Assembly (NCBI GenBank): GCA_022113835.1
Contig: JAILWY010000010.1
Span: forward strand, 9,989,501 to 10,053,500
DNA from: Atopsyche davidsoni
Taxonomy: Eukaryota; Arthropoda; Insecta; Trichoptera; Hydrobiosidae
DNA: 64,000 bases
Direction: 5' to 3'
This document shows positions 38,101-51,000 of this stretch, piece by piece. The notes under the pieces were generated by a model that saw only the letters and a program-made list of their open reading frames with translations, did not search any database and was not told where the DNA came from. Position 1 is the first letter of the stretch. Every line of letters starts with the position of its first letter. A program made the position numbers and the translations under genes.

Positions 38101-41100
38101 CTGCTAATACCTTCATTCCTATCAACAGTACCACATCGGTCATGGACATCACCACTTTGGAAATAGAGCGCACTTTTTGCTGCAGGTGGTTCAAGTAAAG
38201 TATCGTATTTAAAAACTTTTCATAAAATTGATTCGATAAAAAAAGATTAAAAAATCTAATGCTTTTTAAGAGTTATATCAATGTTATACCTTCATCTCTG
38301 TATCTCACAAACGAAAAGGCACATTTTCATTCGTAACTCTTCGTCGCCTACGGAATGTTAGCAATCACCACAAAACGTGATGGAGTTAAATTACACGTAC
38401 AGATATCCCCTATATGCTTAGCCGGTTAACAATCAAAATCTCTCTCAAAACTAGTTCCGTTTAAATTTTAACCCAGATTAAAAGAGTCGCGATTTGCGGG
38501 GTCGGTGAATAATTGCAGGTCAAACTCGCTGAAAAATAGAAAGGTTTTTTTATAGAACTGTAAGCAATCGAAGAGTCGTTTAATTATAATGTTTCTTCTA
38601 GCTTCCAGTCCTTGGACTACTTCTTTTCCCGTCGAGGTATACAAACACGAGTATTTATCAAACTCGTTAAGAATGAAATTAATAAAGATAATGGTGTCTT
38701 TTAAAAAGCCCCAATCGATGGAGATAATATCATTAAGAGCTCCCCTCGGTTGACTCGTGTAAAAAGTATACAACGGCCTGTCGGCGGCAAACAGTGCACC
38801 CGCGCGCCGGTAAAGGCGCTCATCGAGTCCGCCGCGCCGGGGTAGTTCAGTGCTGAAGGAGAGAATATTAAAAATACTCACATGACTCATAAATCATATC
38901 AAATATACCAGAAAATGAAGCTCCGATAAATGCTTTGTTCGAAACATGTCTGCTAGCGAAATAATAATAATACTTAAAAAGATTGCCGCCTTACAGATTT
39001 CTGTATCGGTAAGCAAACATACTAGAACTGTATACAGATGGAGAAAAAAATCTAGTTATACTCAAACTTAGTATTATAAAGTCACAGTAAAAGCTGCCAA
39101 ACGACTGGGCTGCTTATGCTCAAGGACCATATTATTATAAGAACATTTTCGATCTAATTTAAATTTATTATGAAATATTCTCGAGTTATAAAACTAAACA
39201 GTGATTCATTTGATTCACCCTTCGGTGGTATAATGTACGTTTGTAATAGATTTCGGTAAGCGCTCGATGTGCAAATAGGCCGTCAGCTGAGTTTGCAATA
39301 TCGAATGGCTACTGGTGGATTCATAATGTTTAATAAATATATGTAACCGAATTTCTCAAAAACAACCAAAGACTTTGATTAAAAGGATGAATGCGTTAAG
39401 GTTAAGGTTTGATTTAATGCGTTATTTTTGTAGTTTAAAAACCATACCCCTCAGTAAAGAAAGGCAATTCGGAAAAAAGTTATTGAAATATTAATTCCAA
39501 AATTAATATATTATATGTGGATTTAGCCATTCTAATTAAAAATATTTGAAGGAGGTTTCGTCTAGCCAGGCAAGACGTTCTTTTGATTGGAAGTCGATAA
39601 AAATAATTAATTGACAATAAATGTGCCGGAGGGACCATTCTTTTCAAGCTATTATACGTTACGACGAATATTACTGACACGAACGTGTGAATGGAAAATT
39701 ACTTCATTCTTTCACCAAACAAGGAGAACTATAAAATACAAATGCCGCATACCTTTATGTCGGACGTGTTGATAATGCCCGGCCGGCGGGGACCTCGGCC
39801 AGAGTTGTGTTTGTTCAACAATTTGTCATTAACGCAAAAGAAAAACATAAATTAATATGAATGACTACTCAAACCAACACAAATTAACTTTTAAACTACT
39901 TAAATTAAAAAGTTGCGTTATAATTCAATAATATTTTCTAAAAACGTATCATAAAACCATCGATTTAATGAAATCCAAAAAGATATCCTGATTAATTATA
40001 AAAACCATCACACTTTTCGTTCTATTTATATATAATAATTTTTCGTGAATATTCCGTAACATTACGATAATTTTTCCGTTTTAAAAGGAATAACACCAAT
40101 TTAAGCCAAAGTAAATTTACATTAACGGATGCAATTGAATAATTTTTCTCTTTAAATAATTATATTTACAAATGAACTGGTTTTGACATTTAAAGTGCTG
40201 AAATTATATTTTCTCTTCAATCAACATATAATTCTTGGCAAATCGTACAATTTTTCATAATTTTATGAATATTTATCACATAAAAAAATATGTAAAGTTT
40301 TAAATTATAATTTTTTAAATCCCGTTTGTATAAATAACGATTATATATGATGTAACCATATTAAAACGATTATTTTATTGGTGCAATAGACAATACATTG
40401 ATACGTTTTAGTATTGCTTTCGCAAATAGAAGGGTTCTGAGTAGTTGCGGAACAATATTATCTCTAATATACTGTAACTAATATACGTTTCCTAATTTCT
40501 TCATTATGAGTCTCGTTTTTATTTATTTTATTGGTATTTTTTTAAAGGTGATTTTAAGTTAGTAGATTCGATTAAATTGAATTTACTAACAAGATAATTA
40601 TCTTGAAAATCTCTTATTACTATCCGCCTTTAACAATGTTTTTTCAAACTTGAAAAGCGAAAACGATCATGATTAAATATATTTAATAAATAGTGTCTAA
40701 CCGTTTTTCAATAAATAGATATTATAAGCATGGAATGTAAAAATTTATTTCATTCCATTGCGCAAAAGAATTTTCATCATCTACGAAATTATACATATCG
40801 TAAATATTCAGAGAAGAAATTGTGAGGAACTATGACGGACGGTGAGCTTTTTGCCTTAGTAGGATTCAGATAATGAACGGTCAAAGGGAAGAATATATAA
40901 ATATAAACATATACATGTGTGTGTGGGTGTATATATAGATTTTGTGATGAGTTTCAATCGAACAGGTAAAAATAGCAATGTATAAAAATTTTAATATTTT
41001 AAATATAAACTTTAATGATTTCAAATGTATAAGATACAGGTACAACTTCAAACAGTTATAGAACAGTTTGAACAAAGTTACATTGCAGACTTCTAAAGGT

Positions 41101-44100
41101 TTAATAAACGCACTGCTCTAATTTGAAAGTCAGGCAAAGCAGTAGTCTCGATGGTCTCCCAAGGCCTCGAGTATCGGTTTACCATAAAGTTAGATTGATG
41201 TGTTTGGGGTAGGGCCATCTATGCATGGAAAAGTTCAAGTACTCAGCCTCCTCTTGTAAACACTCTCTAGGCTAAAGGCACATAATACATCCAACGAATA
41301 AGTTGTTCCACCCTTCGACCAAAACAAATATGTTGTGTTTGTATAAAACATTCGTCAAAAATATACAACGTTTCTTTCAAATTAAAGGAGAGACTGGCTA
41401 CATAATATTTTATCATTAGAGATTACTGAGTTTAAAATTTTAAAAGATGAATTTATTTACGTAATTAAATTGATAAAACCTTTTTGTTACTGTTTAAAAA
41501 AAAGTATAATTAATCGGCAGTGATACTCGTTTCTTATTTGATAAGAAGAGCATTTATTTTGAAAAACTGCATATATTCTTCTTAACTGGTAAAACAAAGC
41601 AATTAGCATTTCGAGTATCTTTCTTTTTGAATTTCGTTTCTAAAAAGGTCGCAATAATTTTATAGCAAATATACAACATGTAGAATTCTGCGAAGCAACG
41701 AAATGGAAATATAGCCCCATTGATTGTTATAAAAATATTGGCGGCTTATCATTATTATAAGCAAATAAATACTTGATTATCAATTTAAAAAAGCCGGTAA
41801 ATTATTATTATTTTTTTATCATCACTTGGCAAATCCGTGTAGCAATTTTTGGAAAATTAGTTTTAGTTTTGAAATATATATGTATATGCGATTTCTTTTT
41901 TTTTGGAAATATGGAACTAATGTTAGTGCGACTTACCCATGCTGGCGCCGGGTCGTGAATGACGGAAATTTCAATTTTTTGTTCCATGTAAAATATTTGA
42001 GTCAACGAATCTATTTCACAACGCAGTCCACGCGCAGAGGGGCGCCTCCGCCGCGACTGAGCCGGGCGCCGGGCAGGTGGGCCGGGGCGGGCCGGGGCGG
42101 GGCGGGCCGGGGCGGGCCGGGGCGGGCCGGGGCGGGCCGGGGCGGGCCGGGGCGGGCCGGGGCGGGGCGGCCGGGGCGGGCCGGGGCTGGGGCCGGGGCT
42201 GGGGCCGCGGGCGGAGTGCTGCCCGCGGAGCTGCTGGCGCGCGACTACTGGCCGACCCCCCGATCTCGAGCTGCTCTGATAAGTCCGCTCGGTCGTGTCT
42301 TCGTTATTTTTAGTCGGTCGCCTTTTCCGTTCGCTCCTCCGGTTGTGCGTATCGACGAGAGGGAAGGATTAGTTTTTCCTCCGAGCGTGACGATTCTCGG
42401 GAGTTTTTCCCGCTAATAGAATAAATATATTTTCCAGACAGCGAAAAAACTTAAAATATTTGGGTGGATATAGTATATCTGTCCGGATGGCTGACAATTC
42501 TCTTCGTTTTCATCGAATAATGAAAGTTGCCGATGGCGATTTAATAATTCGATGCTTGAGTAATCGCATTACCATCCGGAACTAAATATTCAGCACCTCT
42601 TGGATTTACTTCGTTGTGCTGCGTTTCAATACTAGCAAGTAAATCTTAAAAACGGTTTCAAGGATCACTTAACCTTTTTTAAATTTTGTTTTAGTGTGAG
42701 CATGTTTCATCCGTTTTGTTTAATTTTTGTCAAGAAATTTGGTTCAAAATCGTTAAATAAATACATAATTTTAAAATACAATCGAACTAAAAATCTGTCA
42801 ATATTTTGGCAAGCATAAATAAAATTGAGTAAATGAATGCATTTTTGTGATCAAATAATCACGCTTCATACCTTATGTTGGGCAACTGTGTTGGACTCTA
42901 TTAAAGGTTAATACTTTTGTGTTTTTTTCATTATAAGCGAATGAAATGCCTCCGGCGGGCGCGCCGTCGCGTGCGTGGCTGCGTCCCGGCGACTTGCAGT
43001 CGAACAAAACGGTGCTCCGCGTTCCCCGTCATTTTGATATTAAATTAACTCTCGTCAATCTAGTTGTTAATAAAATATATTTTTATTTATGGTATCGCTC
43101 TGGCTGTGTCGAAGTACAACCCTGCAAGGCTGTACTTTGAGCCAAAGATATTTAATTAAAACGTATTTTTACTCGCCGGATGTTCACTTAATACGATGTT
43201 ACAGTATTTCTTTCCATCGGAACCTTTTAAAATTAAAATCGTTAATTCTTTTCTTCCCAATTATTTATATTAAATTATATGAGTAAATTTTTATTATTTT
43301 CAGTGATTTGAATAATATTTATAAGGTGTAATTTTTTTTAACATAGGTATGTAGATTCAATAATAAAAAATTTAACCATCCGTTTCATAATTTTGAGATA
43401 CGCATTTCATACCCAAACAGGCTTAATATGGTTATAGAAATTATTAATGATATTTGATGTATTATATTTTATGTAACAATTATTTTTCTTTAATAATTTA
43501 AAAGTCGTGAATTTTTTTTGCACAAATTGAATGCGACTTCGTCGCTGCCTGTCCTAATTATTCACTTTTAATATATCATGGCTTGTGGAATTTTAAGACA
43601 AACGGCAAAGAAATGGGGCTCTGTTAAATAAATATTTTATTACTCACGTTTATTAAATACATTAAAATATATATACGTTTAGACGTAATGAGACATTTAT
43701 GTGTATATTTTTTTCTATTAGGCAGAGCCCAGATTGGCCGAAAATCAAGACGTGTCCTTTAAATGTGTAGTCGTAAATAAATACGCATTTCAACTTATAT
43801 CCACGTCAATGGGACTGTCTCCGGCGATCAGTCTGGAGAGAGTTTTGATGTGGGCTTGAATCGCGCACGACTGGCCCTCATCGCCGAGCGCCCACATGGG
43901 CCGCGCAATCAGGCGGAGGTCCCTGCCGCCGCGCACTTTCTTTTCCCGGTGCCATTTCCAATCGATAAACAAATACATCAAGCGACGGCAGAGGAATCGA
44001 ACTGTCGCCTCCGCTCGTATCGATCACTCCTCGCGGCGTGCAGCCCCCCCACTCGAGTGACGGCGCACTTGTATTTGCAATACCATTTAATTAGAAGGAC

Positions 44101-44939
44101 AGATAACAAAACTCCTTCCACGTGGCTGTAATCATTGCTAAATCACCGCTATCTGTCGCCAAAATTTGAGCCACATTGCTCGTAGAGTTGTGCAATGATT
44201 TTACTTTTTATTCATATACCGCACAATAATTATACGTTTTGTAGTTTCGAATGATATCTACGATGCAATATCAAAAAGGCGAAAGCAAGTTAATTATTTA
44301 TATTGTTTGGGAAACTAGCATTGCCACATAATAATAATATATTGATACAGCGCATATATATTTTTTTTAAATCTAGGTACATCGATCTTGCAATTGCAAA
44401 TAGTGATAAAATATTTATTTCAACTAAAGCACCCGGCCGCGATAGCCGTTATTCTGAACTTTGTCTTGTATTAAAGATTTTTCTCATCTTTTAACTAGAG
44501 AGCCGATTATTTAAATAACATGTTGCGCATGAAAAGGCCACATGCTCCCGAGCTCCAAGTAGCTCAAAAAGAGTCGGACAGTCTTCCGGACGTTTCCGGG
44601 AAACATCGGGAAGAAAATGCGGAATCAGGATTTCATTGTCAGAATGACGGATACAAAAGAGCTCATCATAAAACCGAGATGGAAGGCAGTACGATTTATT
44701 GCCACGGCCAAGATTCTTGCTGATGGTGTAATATGATCTACGACGATGAACGAGATAGATAGACACCATCCGGGACTCCACCGGTCGCGTGCGGTGCAGA
44801 CCTGTCGTCAAGGCAACTAGAAAAGCCGTGACGCCTTCATTGAGGATCAAAGGAAGCTGGTGTTTATGTGCGTGTACTAAGAAAACTCTGATGCAATTAG
44901 AAATTTCAGTTTATTTATTTAGAACTTATCGCTGATTAG

Positions 44940-45019
<80 letters not shown>

Positions 45020-48000
45020 TATATATATTGCGTGCAAAAACTGCACATTTCTGGGAATGGAATTATTTACACTTATGGAAAATGTTAGGCAATTTTTAAA
45101 ATATCATCTAAAATTAAAAGTTTTTTTAAATGATTAATACGCACATATAAATACTGAATATTGATGTGATGTATTCTTTAATAACGTGGCTCTAGAAGTA
45201 GACCGTTAGTGGAGACGTGCAGTGGATGCAAATGAGCGTATTTCTAGACCCACACGTACCCGCCCTAATGCGATTCATTGCTACTCGTTGTACTTGAAGA
45301 AACTCAATTAATTAATTGACTGACTTAAATGCAGCGCATTGTGCTATCAGCTGTACGAATATTTTCTACCACTACAAAATGAAGAAGAAAGATTTCGGCT
45401 GTTCCTGCTGGGTGGTATTCTATTTCATATCAGCCCGTGTCAAATCTATTCCCAGTTTATCCAGGATTGATTGTTGTTCCGCCAACACTTCCAGATACAC
45501 AATTCCACTGAAGAGGAAGAGAAAGCTTGATTTTTTAAGACTGCTTTTAGTTATATGCCACGCACAAGCTCTTTATAATTACAAATTATTAATACATAGT
45601 AAGTTTACATTTTTTAGCCTTACAGATAATAGTCACAATAAGTATTTCAAAGGAGTTTTAAAGGAATCGATACACACATTAAATACCAAGCAATATCCTC
45701 GAATATTTTTTTTCCTATATGCGGGTGATATTCAAGCCCACACCTCTGTGCTATCGAGGCCTGGCGCCGTAATCTATTCGACCACCTGGGCTCTGTAACT
45801 CTGCGAGAATTCAAACCGTTGTATGCAAATCTGAAACCGATGTACATTGATTATTCATAAATGTTTGGTAGTTGTATCATAGTTTTTAGTGTGAATTGGT
45901 TGTTACTTCAATATTGTCTATATAATAATTTAATTTTCCAATATATAATAATAATTATAAGTTCTTACACTGAATTAAAATCTGAATATTTTTTCCATAT
46001 TAGCTGAATTTGTAATGGCAACAGAATTTTATCAGTAAAATACACATATAAATAAAAGCGCGCGTAAAACCTACAACATATTTGAATAAAAGCTATAGAA
46101 AGGGTTCACGGTCTCTAGGCAAGGGGTGAAAATTCTGTCTGGCATCGGGCTGCTAATACAGCGATGCAACATATTCCTATTAGGTTCATTTAAAATTTGA
46201 TGGAAATACAGGGCCGCGTAGCAAATTTCACAAACAAATGCCACTAAGCAGAAAGGCAGTACATCTGCTATTCCCCGCTGTCCATTAGCAAATAAATTGA
46301 TTTCATTCAATTAATGGAAAATCAATAATACAATCATCATAAATCATCCATATTATTATCCAAAGAGAAACGAAACAAATCATGTTTTTGAGGACGCGTT
46401 AAAACAATCAATCTATGTTAATGTTATATTATAACATATATACGACATGCCCGGTGTTATATAACTTAAGGCTACAAGGGTTTTGTAGGAAACAAATCCG
46501 CAAATGTGATACACGTTAAATGAAACTCCCTAGTTCACCCACGCTTCTGCAGTGGGGTTGCTCCCTTAGTTGTAAAGCGACACAGTACTCGAGATTAGGG
46601 CTCGACAATAATAGCTGTATACAAAATTCAGGGGTAGAAATCAGCAGGGCGCGAATTATCATATATGAGAAAATCACTCATGGCAAAAATAAAACAATAT
46701 GTCTACAAAATAAAAATGTATATATATTTTTTAAATTGAAAACTATTTTTGTGATTTTTCTACTTTTATATTTTTATTGTGACTAGTTTATTTAAAAAAA
46801 TATCGAAATAAAATTTCATCAAGTACTTATATTCAATGTATGCAAATATCATAAAATCGACTTTGTAAGCAGCGTGGGAGAATCTACCTTGCAACTTGTT
46901 TGACTTTTGACTTTAAATTTTATACTCAGGTAAGCTCTACTACATTAGTAGTTATCAAACAAACACGATATAAGTGACGCTTCGCCTGACGCCGATGGAA
47001 TCGATCGTCTAAACGTGGACAGTGTCGTATCAAACTGCATCTCTCTCGTCAACCGCGAAAGTACACGATACACGCGTATTTACAACATATTATCTACTCT
47101 ACAAAATATACGAAAAAGGTGCCCCAAAAGGTATAAAGCATGCAACTAATTATTGTGGACTAATGTGGTCCTGGCTGTGTTTTATATATTAATGTTATTA
47201 TTTTAAAGATCACCACTACCGCTCCATTTTAAACTTTCACTATAAATTCCGCATTTGAATCGGGTCATTTATGTATCTAATAAATTTGACGAATATAAGA
47301 AGTACACATCGATGTGACAACAAACAGCATTCACGACCGCATTTCGTGAAAGCAAAAGCAAACAATGCTTGTCCTTAATTTTTCATGCAATCTTACTTTA
47401 TCGAATAATGATAACGTGTTGATTTCTCAATATATTACTTGACAAGCAAATTTTTACTAGCTGCCAGAAGGATTTTTGTTATTTCCCATGCTGGATCTCG
47501 GTTTCAACTAAAGCTGAGACCATAGCTCTACCAAAAAAGGTATGCTCATACTATTTGCAAGGTATCTCTTGCGCCTTCGATATCGCACGGTGGCCCTTAA
47601 CTATTAGTTTGTTAACAGACGTTAAACCACCAAAGAACATCGGAAAATGTTTAAATGTTCATATCTCGGACTGCATAAATAAAGCCGTTTGTCGTATTTT
47701 TCTTTCCAAAGAATATACACAAAACTGTTTTGTAACCACTTTAATATTAAAAATCACCTGTAGCCAAGTGAATAAAGGTCGTCTTAATATAGATTAACTC
47801 CTTCACCTTTTGCTAGCTGGGATGCAAATAGCAATCCATCTTTCACTGCGTTATGTGCAACAAAGCTAATCTAATCAAGGAAGGAAATTTTCTCAATGAA
47901 CAACCGATATTTCGACTCCGAGTACTATAACTAATATTTTAGATATATTTACTCGAATCTAGATTCTGTTAAAAGCGCTAAGATATTAATTTCTGTACGT

Positions 48001-51000
48001 TTGTAAGCTGAAAATAGATTTAAATTACTGAGCATAATAGTTTTTCATCTCCAGTCTGGGATCTAAGATGCGAAGTCAAAAATGAATAAATTACATGATT
48101 CTTTATTTTCTTTTGGTTAATATACACTAGTTGTTAGGACTATGCTTTCAATATGGTGTGTGACTTTCGCCTGGTCCTGCGCGCAGGTTGTGGAGCTTAC
48201 AAGGTGTGGTTTAGGTCGTAGCATTCATAGTTGTTGTTATTGTTTGTGTCATTGTTCAGGTAAAATATATGTAAAAAAATACATTTTTTGCATGAGTTGA
48301 AGAATAAGTTAAATGAATAAGTAAGGATAAGTATGATACGGTCTAGAATCGTGCGTAAAGTTTAGCTTCTTGTAAGGAAACGTTCTCAAGCAAGACGGAG
48401 ACATCTGTGAGCGACATTCCCAACTGCTTTGCCTTTGTAGTTCTGCAAGCTTTTTATGTCCATTGAGTTGTTTTTTCATACTTTTCTATTTCTCAACTAA
48501 GCTAATTTCACGTAGTCGTTGAGTTCATAACTTCAGTTAGTTTAGTGTTTTGATAACTAAGTCTCATAAATTCATTCTGAATTATTGAATCACTTGTATT
48601 ATTGTCTCTTCTATCCTTCTAAAACGGTCGGTATTAATGAAGCTGCTCACCCGAGCAGTAAGTAGTAAAGTAGCTTAGCCTACCCAGGCTAAGCTATTTT
48701 TATAACTAATATTTACTGATTCATCGACAAATAATAATTATTTCAAAATATCTATCTACTTTGTGATAGCACAAATTGATATTGTTGCAGGGCTCTCATC
48801 TAAGATGTATCTTCAGAATTGAAATAGCAAAAAAGCACGTCATCGAAGAATCGAAACATTACATTTTTAAAAACATAATGCCTGAGCTATGTATCAACTT
48901 CCGACTATCCACAGTGAGCTCGGTTTTCGCCGAAAAATTTTGTTCTTTTGGAACGCATTTGTGTAAAATGGCTCTAAGGGTGACTTTAACAGAGCGCACC
49001 AACAGCTCCCATAAAGGTTTTTAGACATTTTTTCCCTACACTAACTCAATAACGAAAATAGTCAAACCCATGTATGCTACCTTCTAAGCCTTATATTGTA
49101 ATCCCCACAGCCTGCGCGCAGGATCAAGGGATATCCATATACCGTAGTAAAAGTATAGCCCTAAAAACTATTGTAAGTAAATCATAAGAAAATAATTAAT
49201 CTTGAAATTTTATTTCAACGTCTCCCGCAATCTCCCAAATGCGGTACCGCGGCCATTACAAAACTTTAATTGATACCTTTTGGTGCTAAGTACGCTTCGA
49301 TATGTTTTGTACTTATTTATTCGGTTGCACGGCATAGCCCTGCTATCCGAATATACTTTTACAGGACATCCTCGAAAAGCAATGATTCGCCGATTAATCA
49401 TAATGGCTGAGGTGGTGGTAACCTCCATCGGACCGAAGTAGTCAATCCCACAGTGTCTGAAGCCCTTTAGATCCGCCGCGTCACAAACTGCAACTGACTT
49501 GCAATTGGCCAATAGTGCTTATTTTGCGTTGTTTACGTAGGCAAGACCATTGAAACACCCAAAATAAAAGGACGCTATTGCGTGTGTAGCCGGCTTGAAA
49601 ATCTCGCCGATGTTAAATCTTCGCTAGGGTGCACGCTAGCTCGCAACCTGATACCGTCGGCGTAGCTTGTTTACTTCGGCTTCGAGAAGTAAGATCTTAC
49701 ACAACATTTAATGCAAACATAGTAAACAACAAGCACAAAGAAAAACAAAGTTATCGTAAATGCTATTTGTTGCTCAAAGTAAATAAACGTAAAAAGATAC
49801 ATTAACGTTGACTCAGGTTATTATGCACAACAAAACTAATATTTTTAATTTGTTTAATAGCAAAGCTGTGCATATATTTTTGTATTTATAGGCATGACTT
49901 CCGTTCAGGCAGTATTTAGTGACATGACATACGTGCATCTCACACAAGCCAGCACCAAGCCCGCCTACCCCGATTCGAGAATGGAGATGTCTCAGTCTGA
50001 AACCCTACCAACCATGAAATTGTTTAAAGGCAAAACTTCAATATTTGCAATTGCATATTTCCTTTGGCCGTTAATTTTCTGGAATTATTGACGCCAGCTT
50101 ATCAAAAAATCAATTTTTAGAAAAATATTCTCTCGTAGTCCAAAGAATCCGAAAATAAATACTGCGGGACTTGTGAGAGAAAATTGACAATTTTCCTGTA
50201 AATCTCAATACTTTTATCGTGTAACTTATGCTGTATAATTTTACTTGGTTTCTATTTAAGTGGAACGACGCACCGGCAGACTTAGAATTAAAGTATTAGA
50301 ATATGTATTCTGTTCTGAAATTTAATTAATTTATATTTTTTTATATTTGAACAACAACAATTATTGTGCCTAAACATCAGATTCAATAATGAATTATTTC
50401 ACCAAAAAAACCAAGACTACTAGGATGACTGCCTATGACTGATGACTCTAGACTGCTTAAGATGAAAAGCATGGCATTTTAATGTTGTATATACTATTAA
50501 CACTCGTAAGGGAGAAAAATACAAATTTATTATTTTAATTTAATATTATGATTATCATTCAAAATATTTGATAATAATCATTGGAATGGTGCCTTTTCCA
50601 GATTTTCTCTTGTTTAAAAAAAACTCTATTGCTTTTTTTTAATGTATGTGTCGTTGTATTTTTATAATTCAAGTGATTTATTACGACAAAAAGCAATGTA
50701 TTCTTAGGGAATGTTTTAGTTAATTAATTTTTCAAAAACACGTCATAACTTAACGTCATTTACTTTGAAAGCAAGCGATATTAATAATGTTAATTTAAAT
50801 TAATATGTTCAGTTATACCTTAAAATCGGAAATATAATTTTATCATCGCCTCACCTAGACATAAAATCAAAGCTAAGCGAAACTCTGTCATGTCGAGCGC
50901 GAAACCAAACCACGATGCAAGTTGGAGCGAATTAAACCAGCCGCGTGGCAAATTGCAAATATGCAAATATTATTCTTCGTTTAATAATAATATTTATATC

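Larger units (their letters stand above)
37714..48094 (-). other. CngA intron between exons 1 and 2 (first about 10.4 kb)
   Basis: AT-rich intron. Contents described separately: an unknown ORF at 38468-38890, a GC minisatellite at 42080-42209 and an AT microsatellite at 44942-45029. Two more GC-richer patches (43860-44050 and 44530-44830) have open frames but no recognisable product. Confidence 0.75.

Noticed and set aside
44491..44850. - strand 119-codon ORF
   Set aside because: No recognisable family, no splice evidence, and codon use is not clearly biased; an opposing ORF of 67 codons covers the same bases.
45316..45798. + strand 160-codon ORF
   Set aside because: Longest ORF on this strand in the CngA intron, but its composition (Lys, Phe, Ser, Cys) is that of AT-rich noise and no motif stands out.
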